From: Dankookia rubra
GTDB taxonomy: Bacteria > Pseudomonadota > Alphaproteobacteria > Acetobacterales > Acetobacteraceae
NCBI RefSeq assembly: GCF_004355005.1
Contig: NZ_SMSJ01000030.1
Span: 1 to 64,000, forward strand
Direction: 5' to 3'
DNA length: 64,000 nucleotides
In this document: piece after piece, positions 53,066-64,000 of the stretch
Position numbering within the stretch: the first letter of the stretch is position 1
Layout of the letters: the number at the start of each line of letters is the position of its first letter
Translations under genes and position numbers: made by a program
Notes under the pieces: model-generated
Databases searched by the model: none
Seen by the model: only the letters and a program-made list of their open reading frames with translations
What the model was told of the DNA's origin: nothing

Positions 53066-54116
53066 GCGGCACCTCCCGCGTCAGCCGCGCGGCAAAGGGG
53101 CCGCCAGTGAGGCCCAGCCAGATCCCGCCCATGCCGAACGTGCCCAGTGCGGCCGAGCCGACGGCCCAGGGTCCGAATTGCGGCCCGACCAGCGTCACCA
53201 AGTGGCACCAGATCCCGGCGAGCACCCCCATGCCGACCCAGGCCAGCACGCGCGGGCTGCGCCGCATGACCGTCGGCAGCAGCGTGGCGACGGGCAGGAT
53301 GGCGCTCAGCGCGACCGCGGCGGCCTCGAGCCGGATCCAGGGCAGCGCCTCGCGCCGCAGATACCATGCCGCCTTGTGCGGCAGGTTGCCATACCAGGCG
53401 ACGAGGTACTCCGCGAAGCCGAGGTAGATGGCGCCGAGCGCCGCCGCCATCATCAGCCGCGCCAGGTCGCCTGCCTTGCCGCGGAAGTCCGCCGGCTCCG
53501 GCTCCAGCAGCGCCGCCCAGGCGAGCGCGGCCAGCACCTGGGTCACGCCGAGCGCCATGCCGAAGGCGGAGGAGCGGAAATCCGGGTCGAGCGAGAGCAG
53601 CCAGTCGAGACCGAATACCGAGACCGCCACTCCGTGGAAGACCATCGCCGGCGCGGCCACCGCCGGCCGCCGCGCGCCGCTGCCGACCAGCAGCAGGCCG
53701 AATATCGACCAGCCGGCCAGCAGCACGGCACCGCGCAGGGCGAAACCCGGCAGATTGAGGTACCACTGCGCCACGCCGGGCGACGTCACCGCAGCAGGGT
53801 CGGCTGCCCAGGGCCACAGGGCGGCAGCGCCGAGCAGCAGCGGCAGCGCCAGCAAGGCGAAAGCCGGCATGCTCGCCACCGCCGGCGCCAGCACGGGGAA
53901 CAGGGGCGCCAGCCAGCGGCCGCCGGTCAGCGCATGGACCGCGAGCAGGGCATGGGCACCGAGGGCGAGACCGAACCAGAAGGCGAAGGCGACCAGCCAG
54001 CCGGCCAGCGCGACGCCCGGCGCGGCGACGCCCCACAACGCCAGCAGAGCGGTGCCGACCATCCCGGCGAGGACCAGCCGTCCCGCATGCCCGCGCAGCC
54101 AGGCCTGCGGGGTCAT
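53055..54116 (-). CDS. actF: ACIII membrane subunit ActF-like
   Basis: 353-residue polytopic membrane protein with about ten helices, placed as the last ACIII subunit. WYLNLPGFALRGAVLLAGWSIFG, DWLLSLDPDFRSSAFGM and FAEYLVAWYGNLPHKAAWYL are recognisable in ActF of alternative complex III, itself related to ActC/NrfD. Holds quinol-side helices. Overlaps actE by four bases. Confidence 0.85.
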   Translation of the reverse strand: MTPQAWLRGHAGRLVLAGMVGTALLALWGVAAPGVALAGWLVAFAFWFGLALGAHALLAVHALTGGRWLAPLFPVLAPAVASMPAFALLALPLLLGAAALWPWAADPAAVTSPGVAQWYLNLPGFALRGAVLLAGWSIFGLLLVGSGARRPAVAAPAMVFHGVAVSVFGLDWLLSLDPDFRSSAFGMALGVTQVLAALAWAALLEPEPADFRGKAGDLARLMMAAALGAIYLGFAEYLVAWYGNLPHKAAWYLRREALPWIRLEAAAVALSAILPVATLLPTVMRRSPRVLAWVGMGVLAGIWCHLVTLVGPQFGPWAVGSAALGTFGMGGIWLGLTGGPFAARLTREVPHGA

Positions 54117-54631
54117 GGAAGCCGGTCCCGTGCATCGGGCACCGCCGAGAGCGCGACCTGGCGCGAGAGTTGCAGCGCGCGGATATAGGCGATGATGGCC
54201 CAGCGGTCGGCGGGCTCCACCCGCGCCGCATAGCCATACATCACGCCATAGCCTTTGCTGATGACGTCGAAAATGTAGGGGGCCGGCGCAGCGCGCAGCC
54301 TGGCCGTGTGATAGCTCGGTGGATGTGGGAAGCCGCGGCGCGGGATCATGCCATCGCCGTCGCCGGCAGAGCCGTGACAGGGCGCGCAATAGATGCCGTA
54401 ACGTTCCTGGCCACGCGCCAGCAGCGCCGGCGTCGCTTCGGGCGGGTTGACCGCAACGGCATCGCGCGCCAAGTCGCCGCGGGCGACGACGCCCACCGGC
54501 AGCGGCCGCGCCGTGGTGCCGTCCGGCCAGATCGCGCTGGCCCCGTAGGTGTCGAGCCTGCGCTGCTGCACCATCTCAAGCCGGCAGGCCGAGAGCGCGA
54601 GGGGCAGAAAGAGGAGCGCGGCGCGGGTCAT
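54113..54631 (-). CDS. actE: ACIII cytochrome c subunit ActE (lipoprotein)
   Basis: 172-residue lipoprotein (lipobox LSAC, Cys 16) with one c-type heme (CAPCHGSAGDGDGMIPRRGF; axial ligand Met in YGVMYGYA). It is the electron exit of the complex and should reduce the oxidase or a soluble cytochrome. Start overlaps the ActD stop. Confidence 0.88.
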   Translation of the reverse strand: MTRAALLFLPLALSACRLEMVQQRRLDTYGASAIWPDGTTARPLPVGVVARGDLARDAVAVNPPEATPALLARGQERYGIYCAPCHGSAGDGDGMIPRRGFPHPPSYHTARLRAAPAPYIFDVISKGYGVMYGYAARVEPADRWAIIAYIRALQLSRQVALSAVPDARDRLP

Positions 54632-55136
54632 GCGACCTCGCGGATCGACAGCGGGTCGAGCCCGTCGAGCGCCGCCGCCAGCCGCGTCTCATCCACCGCC
54701 GGATCGGCGACGGCGAGGAAGAAGCGGTCCTGGCTGGCGCGCTCGAAGCCATGCGCGGCGAAAGCCGGGTGGTTCAACCGCGGCAGGCCGGTGGAGACGA
54801 GGAAGCCGACTACGCCGGACAGGATGGCGCCGAGCACCACCGCCTCGAAGGTCGGGATCAGGAAGACCGGCCAGCTGTTCAGCGGGCGGCCGCCGGAGTT
54901 GAGGGGGTAGTCGTAGACGGCGGTGTACCACTGCAGGGCATAGGCGAAGATGCCGGCCAGCACGCCGCCGGTCAGCATCACCAGGCGCAGCCGCGTCTGC
55001 GGCAGGCCAAGCGCCTCGCTCAGCCCTTCGATGCTGAAGGGCACATGCGCGTCGAGCCCCTGCCAACCAGCATCGCGGGCGCGACGCGCGGCGTCCAGCA
55101 GCGTCTCCGGGTCGCGAAATTCGGCGAGCAGCAGGC

Positions 55137-55140
<4 letters not shown>
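54628..55140 (-). CDS. actD: ACIII subunit ActD (DUF3341)
   Basis: 170-residue protein. N-terminal soluble part (LLLAEFRDPETLLDAARRARDAG) followed by two membrane helices (RLVMLTGGVLAGIFAYALQW and FEAVVLGAILSGVVGFLVS) and a short tail; this is the DUF3341 pattern of ActD. Overlaps ActC by four bases. Confidence 0.88.
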
Positions 55141-56488
<1,348 letters not shown>

Positions 56489-56492
<4 letters not shown>

Positions 56493-59320
56493 GCACCGTC
56501 CTCCAGTGCCGGGTTCGGGTTCCGCACGCACTTGAGGTAGGTGGTTCGTGGCCTGGTGCCGAGATGGCCGAGCAGCGCGTAGTGGTGCGGCTCCTGCCGC
56601 AGGCGGGAGGGCTCGGAGTCAGCGCGGTTCAGGTCTCCGAAATGGATGGCCTTGGTCGGGCAGGCGGACTGGCACGCCGTGACAACCTCACCCTCATCGA
56701 TCCTGCGGTTCTCCTTTTCCGCGGTGCGGCGGGCGGCGCTGATCCGCTGCACGCAATAGGTACACTTCTCCATCACGCCGCGAGCACGCACGGTGACTTC
56801 CGGGTTGTGCTGCGCGGCAACCACGGCGTCTCCCTGGTTGGCGTATTCCTGCCCGTCGGCATAGCCGTACCAGTTGAAGCGCCGCACCTTGTAGGGACAA
56901 TTGGCCTGGCAGAAGCGGGTGCCGATGCAGCGGTTGTATACCTGGACGTTCAGCCCCTCATGGTCGTGGACCGAGGCAGCGACGGGGCAGACCGGCTCGC
57001 AGGGCGCCTTCTCGCAATGCATGCAGGGCACCGGCTGGAAGCCGGGGCGCAGCTCGCCGCCGGCTTCCTGCAGGTAGGTGTCAAGGCGCAGCCAGTGCAT
57101 GTCGCGGCCGCGGTCCATCTCCTCGGGGCCGATGACGGGGATGTTGTTTTCCGACTGGCAGGCGACGACGCAGGCGTTGCAGCCGATGCAGAGCGTGGTG
57201 TCGATCGCCATTGCCCAGGCGTAGCCATCAGACTTGACATCCGGGTAGAAGCTTGGCGGCTCCAGCGCGTTAGCTTTCTCGGCCGGGGTGTCGTGCCGCA
57301 CCGCGTCCAGCGATACCGATGGCAAAAGTTCGCGCGCCTCGCCTTCAAGCGTCTGATGCTCCTGCGCCAGCACCGGCGGGGCGCGGCGGCCGGTCGGCGT
57401 CAGCCGCAGGTCGCCTATCGCCCAGGGCGCATCCGACCGCCGAAGCCGGTAGGCATTGGCGCCGATGCCATTGCCGATCGCCCCCGCTCGCGCCCGCCCG
57501 TAGCCGAGGGTCAGCGCCACCACGCCGGGCGCAATGCCGGGATCGGGCAGCACGGGCGCCTCCAGTCTGAAGCCGCCGGCCTCCAGCCGCACCAGGTCGC
57601 CCTGCCGCACGCCATGCCGTGCGGCGTCCGCGGGTGACAGCAGCGCGGCATTGCCCCAGACCTGCCGCGTCAACGGCCGCGGGCATTCCTGCAGCCAGGC
57701 ATTGTTGGCGAAGCTGCCGTCCCAGGCCGAAGCATCAGGCCGCAGCACCAGGGTGAGGCCGGCGGTGGCGGGCGCCGCGGGCAGCGCCGGCAGGCGCGGT
57801 GCGGGTGGGGTGACCCACGGCGCCGCGCTGTCGGCGACCACGCCGTCATGCAGGCTGCGCCGCCACTGGGACTCGAAATCCGCCGCTGCCCAATCCGCAC
57901 GCCAAGTCTCGCGCACTGCATCATACGCGGCGAGGTCGAGCTGCCCCAGCACCACACCGAGCAGCGCGGCGGCGGAGCGCGTCGCGTAGAGCGGACGGAT
58001 CAGCGGCTGGACGATCGCCGCCGTGCCGTCGCGCGAGCGCAGGTCGCCCCAATCCTCCAGCGGATGCGGCGCCGGCAGGTGCCAGGTGCAGAGCGCCGCC
58101 GTCTCGTCCACGTGTGTCCCATGGTGCAGGGCGAAGGGCACCTGCCGCAGCGCCGCAGCGAAGCCGAGATCGGCCGGTGCGTCATGCGCCGGGTTGGCGC
58201 CGAGAATCAGCAGCGTATCCGCCTGGCCGTTCCGCATCGCCGCGACCAGGTCGGCAAGCGGTGCCGGCCCGTCCTGCGGCGGCGGCCAGACCGGCGCGAC
58301 GACCTCAACCGGCGCCGCCAGTTGCACGTTCAGCCAATGCACCAGCGCGTGCAGCTCGGGCGCCAGGGCCTCGCCGGCCAGTACCAGGGCCGCGCCGCGC
58401 TGCGCTCGCAGGTCAGCCGAGACGGCGAGCAGAAAACGCTCCAACGCCTCCGGCAACGTCGGGCGCGGCACCGACGCCCCAAACTCCGCGGCCATCCAAG
58501 CGAGGGTGTCGCGGAACTCCGCCGGCCGCACCAAGCGGTGATGGTCGGCATTGGCGCCGGTCAACGACATCGCCGGCTCCATCACGTAAAGCCGGCCGAA
58601 GCGACTGTCCGCCGCGCGCGCATGGCGCTGCATAGCGAAGCTGCGGCCGTTGCGGATCTGGTCGGGACCAGGGCCCAAGGGATCGGCATCGAGGCACAGC
58701 ACCACCGCGGCGCGGTCGAGGCGCGGCAGAACATCGAGCGGCCGGCCGAAAGCGAGCGCCGCGCCGCGCCGCGCATTCTCCTCCCCGACCGGCACGTGCG
58801 CGTGCCAGACCAGGCACGGGAAGCGCTGCCGCGCCGCGCCGATCAGCCGCAGCAGGGTAGGCGAGGTGACCGGGCCGGTCAGCAGCCGCAGGCCGTTGCC
58901 ACCGCGCACTCGTAGCGTCTCGAGCCGCGGCAACAGCGCTGCGAGGCAACCTTCCCAGGTCGCCGCGCGCCCAGCCAGGCGCGGGCTGCGCGACCGGTCG
59001 GGATCGTAGAGTTGCATCAGCTCCGCCTCGGCGAAGGCATCGGTGGCGCCGAGGCTCGCCGGATGCGCCGGGTTGCCCTCGATCTTGACCGGTCGTCCCT
59101 CGAAAGCTGTGCAAAGCACACCACGGCCATAGCCGTTCAACGGCAGGACGGTGGCATAGCGCTGCGGCACACCGGGTACGAGGTTTTCCGGCTGCTCGAC
59201 ATAGGGAAGGATTTCCTCCTCCGGCTCCGAGCATCCGACCAGCGTGCCGGACATTGCCGCAGCGAGCAGGCCAAGCGCGGCCTGGCGGCGGAAGAGGGGA
59301 TCGCCGGTCAACGGTGGCAC
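56489..59320 (-). CDS. actB: ACIII molybdopterin-like/Fe-S subunit ActB
   Basis: About 943 residues. The N-terminus has a twin-arginine-like signal ([21 protein letters not shown]), then a molybdopterin oxidoreductase-like domain that has lost the usual Fe-S cysteines, then a ferredoxin domain with four clusters ([46 protein letters not shown] with CQSACP). Lacks the 50-60 residue leader many ActB proteins have before the twin Arg. Start is uncertain: GTG 59320, or TTG 59311 or 59329, all overlapping actA. Confidence 0.9.
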
Positions 59321-59967
59321 ACCGAGCAATCGGCCAGGTGCTCGGTGCGGATGCCGTAGTGGTCGATCAGCGCCGCGCCGCGCCTGTCCTGGTTCGGCGG
59401 CGGTGACCAGTGGCCGGCGAAGATCTCGCCCTCAGGCCGCAGATGCGGCGCCGGATTGCGGTGACAGTCGAGGCACCATCCCATAGTCAGCGGCGCCGCC
59501 TGACGCATCAGCGGCATGCTGTCGACCGGGCCGTGGCAGCTCGTGCAGCCGACACCCTTCGCCACATGGATGCTATGGTCGAAGTAGACGTAGTCGGGCA
59601 GCTCGTTTACCCGCCGCCAGCGGATCGGCCGGCCCCCCGCCAAGCTGCGTCGCACCGGCTCCAGCACCGCCGCATTGGTCCAGAGCTGGGAATGGCAGGT
59701 CATGCAGGTATGGGTCGGCGGCAGACCGGCGAAGCGGGATGTCTCGACCGAAGTGTGACAGTAGCGGCATTCGATCCCGAGCCCACCGACATGGTGCTCG
59801 TGGCTGAAGGGCACGGGCTGTTCCGGCGTGATGGTCTGCCCGGTGACATATGGCGTGTATTGGACCGCCATCAGCAGCCCGACGAGGCCGAACGGAAGGA
59901 GCACGCCGGTGACGAGGACAAGCCGCGCTGCGAGGGTCGCCCAAGGCGGGAAAAGCTGCGCAGCCAT
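59308..59967 (-). CDS. actA: ACIII pentaheme cytochrome c subunit ActA
   Basis: 219 residues with a hydrophobic N-terminal helix (LAARLVLVTGVLLPFGLVGLLMA) and five CXXCH sites: CRYCH, CMTCH, CTSCH, CLDCH and CSVCH. It is the first gene of the ACIII-oxidase-sel run. MAAQLFPPW at 59967 was preferred; GTG at 60009 gives 14 more residues. Carries electrons to ActE. Confidence 0.9.
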   Translation of the reverse strand: MAAQLFPPWATLAARLVLVTGVLLPFGLVGLLMAVQYTPYVTGQTITPEQPVPFSHEHHVGGLGIECRYCHTSVETSRFAGLPPTHTCMTCHSQLWTNAAVLEPVRRSLAGGRPIRWRRVNELPDYVYFDHSIHVAKGVGCTSCHGPVDSMPLMRQAAPLTMGWCLDCHRNPAPHLRPEGEIFAGHWSPPPNQDRRGAALIDHYGIRTEHLADCSVCHR

Positions 59968-60326
59968 TGCATCGTGCGGCAGAGGGCTACCATCGGGTTC
60001 ATCGCGCACCGCTCATCTGCCTCAGTCCCTGAGCCAAAGAACGACCTGCCCGACACAGCCGTCATGACCTGCAACGCCGGGGTGCCTCCAAGTTTTCCGC
60101 ATACCGTTCCCGTCCGGGCCTGTTCACCGCAGCGTTACGGTCGAGACCCATTGCACAGGACGGTGCCGCAGTGAGCGGGTCAGAGGCGACTCACGCAGGA
60201 GAGCAGGATTGGGAACGGTAGGATGGGCTGCCCACTGGTCGAGGCCTGCGCCGGTTGGTATCGGTTCGATCGGCTTGGCAAGGTGCCGGAGCGCTGGAAC
60301 GGACGTGCCCTCAGCCCAGCCAGTGT
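59968..60326. promoter_or_regulatory. intergenic region upstream of the ACIII-oxidase-sel run
   Basis: About 360 bp without a convincing gene. It should hold the promoter for actA and the genes after it. No clear -35/-10 or operator could be read; the stretch is slightly less GC-rich. Confidence 0.4.
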
Positions 60327-60557
60327 TCAGCGCAGCCCGATGACCGCGGCGGCGATGCCCAGTGCCGCCGCGGTCATCAGCACGACTGTCAGCCGCGGTC
60401 CGGTGCTCGCATTCGCCGGAGTGCCCGGATCGCCGGGTGGTGGCGTGGCCCTGCGCTCGGTCCTACGGGCGAGTTCGATCCTCTCGGGCGCCATCGGCGT
60501 GCCTGCCGCCGCCGCGCCGGTGCCGACATCGGCCATGCCGGGATCGAAGACCGCCAC
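60327..60557 (-). CDS. small single-helix membrane protein
   Basis: 76-residue protein with a Pro/Ala/Arg-rich N-terminus and one C-terminal membrane helix (LTVVLMTAAALGIAAAVIGL). GTG start. No family recognised. Codon bias and clean TM support it as real, but it could be spurious. Confidence 0.4.
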   Translation of the reverse strand: MAVFDPGMADVGTGAAAAGTPMAPERIELARRTERRATPPPGDPGTPANASTGPRLTVVLMTAAALGIAAAVIGLR

Positions 60558-60796
60558 CTTGTCGCCGGTGTCTCAGCTGAGCGGCCGTCGAGCCCCGGCC
60601 GCTGTCCATGGCCGGCCCGGGGCACGTGTCGATCTCGGTCGGGTCGCCATGCCTCGGCGATTCGCTGCGCTCTGCCATCTGGCTGCATGTTCCTATGGGG
60701 AAGCGTTCAAGGCTGGCGGAGCCAAGGCCCGGCGCCTCCGCCGATGGCCGGCCTGGGCCATGTGGGTCGCAGCGGCTGCCATGCGGGGTGGCATCG

Positions 60797-61840
60797 TCAG
60801 CCGTGCGGCAGGCGCCGGCGTGCGGGAGGCGGAGCGGCGAGGCCACGCCAAGCCAGCGGCAGCAGCGCCCCGACTGCAAGCCCCGCTGCGCCCCGCAACC
60901 AGGTCGGGTCGAAGGCACCGACGCTGCTGCGCGACCGGGCATCGAAGCGGCCATGCACCCCCGGATCGCCCGGCACGGGTACCATGAGGTTGTCGAGCCG
61001 GTCCGACGGCTCGGGCTCGGCAGTCATCTGGCCGCTATAGCCCCGCCCAGCCAGCAACCTGTCGAGCAGGCCGGGTGCGATCATCGTTCCCAGGATCGCT
61101 TGCACCGAGGGGCCGCCGACCCAGAGCTCACGCGGGGCATGCAATGCGGCCTGCACGATCCGCTCCGCCACGGGTTCCGGCTGGTGGATAGGCGGCACGG
61201 GTTGCGCACGCCGCGGCATGTGGCTGCGCGCCCAGTTGAACTGCGGCGTGTTTACTGCCGGCAGTTGTACCATGGTCAGCCGGATAAGGCTGCCGTCGTG
61301 CCGCAGCTCGCATCTGAGCGAATCGGTGAAGCCGCGGATCGCGAATTTGGCCGCGCAATAAGCGGATTGCAGCGGGATCGCGCGATAGGCCAGGGCGGAA
61401 CCCACCTGGACAATGGTGCCGGCATTGCGCGGCCGCATGTGCCGCAGTGCGGCCAGCGTGCCATGGACATAGCCGAGATAGGTCACTTCGGTAACGCGAC
61501 GGAACTCGTCAGGCGTCGTTTCCTGCACCGGCGCGAAGACCGTGGCCATGGCGCAGTTGACCCAGGTTCCGATCCCGCCGAGCTCCGCCGCTGCACGGTC
61601 CGCCGCAGCGAAGACGGCCGCCGCATCGGCAGTGTCCGCCGGCAGTGCGAGCGCCTGCCGCGCGCCGGCCGCCTCGGCGTCACGCCGGGCCGCTTCCAGC
61701 CCTTCCGTGCCGCGGGCGATCAGCGCAACGCGTGCGCCCCGGCGCGCGAAGGCGAGGGCGGTCGCGCGTCCAACGCCGGCCGAGGCGCCCGTGATCACCA
61801 CCGTTTCCTTGAATGCGCGTGTCCGGAACGCTCTTGCCAC
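60797..61840 (-). CDS. SDR family oxidoreductase
   Basis: 347-residue short-chain dehydrogenase. Cofactor site TGASAGVGRATALAF near residue 17, catalytic SAYCAAK (Tyr and Lys) with the Ser in GSALAYR, then a C-terminal extension ending in a hydrophobic helix (LRGAAGLAVGALLPLAWRG). The extended form is common in alphaproteobacteria. GTG start at 61840 follows GGAGG, so the longer frame to 61939 was not used. Confidence 0.9.
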   Translation of the reverse strand: MARAFRTRAFKETVVITGASAGVGRATALAFARRGARVALIARGTEGLEAARRDAEAAGARQALALPADTADAAAVFAAADRAAAELGGIGTWVNCAMATVFAPVQETTPDEFRRVTEVTYLGYVHGTLAALRHMRPRNAGTIVQVGSALAYRAIPLQSAYCAAKFAIRGFTDSLRCELRHDGSLIRLTMVQLPAVNTPQFNWARSHMPRRAQPVPPIHQPEPVAERIVQAALHAPRELWVGGPSVQAILGTMIAPGLLDRLLAGRGYSGQMTAEPEPSDRLDNLMVPVPGDPGVHGRFDARSRSSVGAFDPTWLRGAAGLAVGALLPLAWRGLAAPPPARRRLPHG

Positions 61841-61935
61841 CTTGGCCTCCTGCGTTTGCAGGCAGGCGAACACGCCATGCCACATCCTGGTTCCAGCCTG
61901 CGCCGCTGCCTTGGCCGGAATCAAGGCGGCGTCTC

Positions 61936-62448
61936 TCACTCAGGGCTGCCGCTTGCGCAGCACCCTTCCCAAAGGATGTGTCGCCCCGCAAAGACGATCG
62001 TGGTGATCGGCGCCAGCGCTTCCTTCCACGAGTCGAGACGCATGCGCTGCATCACCACCGGCACATCCCACCGCAGGATGCTTCTGCAGTCCCTATTGCG
62101 CGACGTCGGTGCTGGGTCATTGAGGTCGTTGAGGCGGACATGAAGCGTGCGACACGCCGTCACCACCACCTTGTAGGGTCCGCCCGGATCGCGGTCGGAA
62201 AAGTACAGCGTGATGTCGACACCCGCGTCGCGGGCGCCAGAATTCAGGATGCGCGCGGACTCATGGCTCTCGAAGGCGCGCCTCTGGCTGGTGCTGGACC
62301 TGGGAATATCGCCATCCGTTATGGCCCAGACGGTATACGCGACGATGCGCGTCGCTCGGTTAACCTGTTTGCCTCGGCTGAGATGGGGCGGGCCTCCGGT
62401 TGTGCCGGGATACGACGGCACGGCCGGGTCCGCCGGTGCCCGCACCAT
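61936..62448 (-). CDS. Anabaena sensory rhodopsin transducer (ASRT) family protein
   Basis: About 170 residues; the ASRT core (YTVWAITDGDIP, ESHESARILNSG, ITLYFSDRDPGGPYKV, RTLHVRLNDLNDP, DVPVVMQRMRLDSWKE) is complete and fills residues about 45-155. In Anabaena the partner is a microbial rhodopsin and the protein is a tetrameric beta barrel; many bacterial homologues have no rhodopsin nearby. None is in this window. ATG 62448 has no strong ribosome site. Likely a soluble binding protein of unknown ligand. Confidence 0.85.
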   Translation of the reverse strand: MVRAPADPAVPSYPGTTGGPPHLSRGKQVNRATRIVAYTVWAITDGDIPRSSTSQRRAFESHESARILNSGARDAGVDITLYFSDRDPGGPYKVVVTACRTLHVRLNDLNDPAPTSRNRDCRSILRWDVPVVMQRMRLDSWKEALAPITTIVFAGRHILWEGCCASGSPE

Positions 62449-62859
62449 CCGGATGCGGCCGGAGGTCTCGCAGCGGCTGCTGCGGCACGGAGAGAACCAA
62501 CCGTCGCAACCGTGTTCCGGGCGCGTTGGATTCTTCCGGCGCTGCACATGGAGCCCAGGTCGGGCCAGCCTGCCGCATGGAGGGTCATGGCGGGTCAGCC
62601 GCTGCCGCACTGCAGCACCGTTCAGCACAGTCCGAGCGTGGGATGGGCACCGACCTGCGGCGTTGCGATGAAGCTCTGTCGCGGTAGGCGTGGCCGAGAA
62701 GCCCTTCTGGCGGCACCGCGACGATGGCCCTCCAGAATCTTACGGATGAGCAAGCTCGGCAACGACGGACGTGGCATCTCGTTCAGCACGAAAACCGAGA
62801 CACCGCAGCCCGGCTCCCGCGGCTGCCGGTGCCTCCTCCCCATGTGGAGGGTCATATGC
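62449..62859. other. intergenic region of about 410 bp
   Basis: No convincing gene; holds divergent promoters for the ASRT-family gene and the TPP enzyme. A GGAGGGTCAT motif occurs both near 62578 and before the TPP enzyme start. Confidence 0.5.
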
Positions 62860-64000
62860 ATGAGCAAGACAGTCGGGGATTTCTTCTGGCAGCGCCTGCA
62901 CGACTGGGGCGTGCGCCGCGTGTTCGGCTACCCAGGCGACGGCATCAACGGCCTGCTTGGCGCGCTGAACCGCTTCGGTACAGACAAGATCGACTTCGTC
63001 CAGGTGCGGCACGAGGAGATGGCCGCCTTCATGGCCTCGGCCCATGCCAAGTTCACCGGTGAGCTCGGCGTCTGTCTGGCAACCTCCGGCCCCGGCGCCT
63101 CCCACCTCATCACCGGCCTCTACGACGCTCGGCTAGACCACCAGCCGGTGCTGGCGATCGCCGGGCAGCAGGCCCGCGCGGCCCTCGGCGGGCACTACCA
63201 GCAGGAGTTGGACCTGCTGAGCATGTTCAAGGACGTCGCTGGCGAGTTCGTCCAGCAGGCCTCGACGCCGCCGCAGGTGCGCCACCTGGTCGACCGCGCG
63301 GTGCGCATCGCCAAGGCCGAGCGCCGGGTCACTGCGCTGATCTTCCCCAACGACCTGCAGGACGAGGCCTACGAGGAGCCGCCCCGCAAGCATGGCACCG
63401 TGCATTCGGGCGTGGGCTACGCGGCGCCGAAAGTGGTTCCCTACGAGGCCGACCTGCGCCGAGCGGCCGAGGTGCTGAACGCCGGCAAGCGTGTCGCCAT
63501 CCTGGTCGGCGCCGGCGCGCTGCACGCGACGGAGGAGGTGATCGCGACCGCCGACTGGATGCAGGCCGGCGTCGCCAAGGCGCTGCTCGGCAAGGCGGCG
63601 CTGCCCGACGACCTGCCCTGGGTCACCGGCTCGATCGGCCTGCTCGGCACCAGGCCTAGCTGGGACCTGATGATGAACTGCGACACGCTGCTGATGATCG
63701 GCTCCGGCTTTCCCTATTCGGAGTTCCTGCCGAAGGAGGGGCAGGCGCGCGGCGTGCAGATCGACATCGAGCCGGAAATGCTGAGCCTGCGCTACCCAAT
63801 GGAGGTCAGCCTGGTCGGTGACAGCGCGGAGACGCTGCGGGCGCTGCTGCCGATGCTCCAGAAGAAGGCTGGCGGCAGCTGGCGCAAGGACATCGAGGAT
63901 GGCGTGCGCGACTGGTGGAAGACACTCGAGGCCCGCGCCATGCACTCGGCCGACCCGGTCAACCCGCAGCGGGTGGTCTGGGAGCTCTCGCCGCGGGTGC
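62860..64000 (+). CDS. pyruvate oxidase/acetolactate synthase-like TPP enzyme, 3' end cut by window
   Basis: At least 380 residues, truncated by the window edge. The N-terminal TPP domain starts VGDFFWQRLHDWGVRRVFGYPGDGINGLL, with the catalytic Glu in VRHEEMAAFMA (near residue 50) and TSGPGASHLITGLYDA; the middle FAD/ADP-binding-like domain begins LNAGKRVAILVGAGAL. Resembles pyruvate oxidase (PoxB)-type or pyruvate-decarboxylating enzymes. ATG 62860 has GGAGG 7-10 nt upstream. The TPP-binding GDG region lies beyond the window. Confidence 0.88.
   Translation, partial: MSKTVGDFFWQRLHDWGVRRVFGYPGDGINGLLGALNRFGTDKIDFVQVRHEEMAAFMASAHAKFTGELGVCLATSGPGASHLITGLYDARLDHQPVLAIAGQQARAALGGHYQQELDLLSMFKDVAGEFVQQASTPPQVRHLVDRAVRIAKAERRVTALIFPNDLQDEAYEEPPRKHGTVHSGVGYAAPKVVPYEADLRRAAEVLNAGKRVAILVGAGALHATEEVIATADWMQAGVAKALLGKAALPDDLPWVTGSIGLLGTRPSWDLMMNCDTLLMIGSGFPYSEFLPKEGQARGVQIDIEPEMLSLRYPMEVSLVGDSAETLRALLPMLQKKAGGSWRKDIEDGVRDWWKTLEARAMHSADPVNPQRVVWELSPRV

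Noticed and set aside
62622-62867. 81-codon minus-strand gene before the TPP enzyme
   Set aside because: Arg/Pro-rich, no motif, and overlaps the promoter and ribosome site of the TPP enzyme.

Overview
The window is very GC-rich, with dense, head-to-tail, overlapping genes. The gene families point to an alphaproteobacterium, most likely the Acetobacteraceae (Roseomonas-like): an sdhE-mfd pair divergent from recG, class II aldolase and RraA-type catabolic genes, an alternative complex III (ACIII), and a caa3-type oxidase with an A2-type subunit I. The taxon is an inference; no rRNA gene is present. High GC makes long antisense open frames common, and these were left out.

Layout. 1-16.6 kb is mixed housekeeping and catabolism: an M20 peptidase, an MFS transporter, an alpha/beta hydrolase, an ABC-F ATPase (uup), a chemoreceptor with a PilZ tail broken by one amber codon, an OprB-type porin, an RraA-like enzyme with a hot-dog thioesterase, a PfkB-type sugar kinase, a phosphotransacetylase and a peptide-type solute-binding protein. 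17-24.9 kb holds a class II aldolase, a large membrane protein, a Nudix hydrolase and a Gld-like ABC exporter operon (ATPase, permease, GldG-like, DUF4340). 24.9-31 kb carries recG, sdhE and mfd. 31-35.6 kb is an accessory patch: an internally deleted acyltransferase, a lower-GC glycosyltransferase, an AT-rich gap, a gene remnant and a double-methyltransferase fusion. 35.7-36.9 kb holds a degenerate GGDEF protein and a DUF421 membrane protein.

The centre of interest is 37.0-60.0 kb. On the plus strand an operon encodes an NADH-dehydrogenase-like/SelD fusion, a small protein, a formate dehydrogenase catalytic subunit whose active-site residue is an in-frame UGA read as selenocysteine with a SECIS-like hairpin 11 nt downstream, an Fe-S subunit, an NrfD-type membrane subunit and another small protein. 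Converging on it from the minus strand is a run of about 15 kb in which ACIII (actA-F), a SCO protein, a caa3 oxidase (subunits II, I, III, IV), selA and selB follow one another with overlapping start and stop codons, ending with selC, the tRNA-Sec. The selenocysteine synthesis and decoding genes (selA, selB, selC, selD), a selenoprotein that needs them, and a quinol-to-oxygen chain that could accept formate electrons therefore sit side by side. The likely scheme is formate -> Sec-FDH -> quinone -> ACIII -> cytochrome c -> caa3 -> O2; this is inference from context.

The last 4 kb holds a small membrane protein, an SDR oxidoreductase, a protein of the Anabaena sensory rhodopsin transducer family without a rhodopsin in view, and the start of a pyruvate-oxidase-like thiamine-diphosphate enzyme cut by the window edge.
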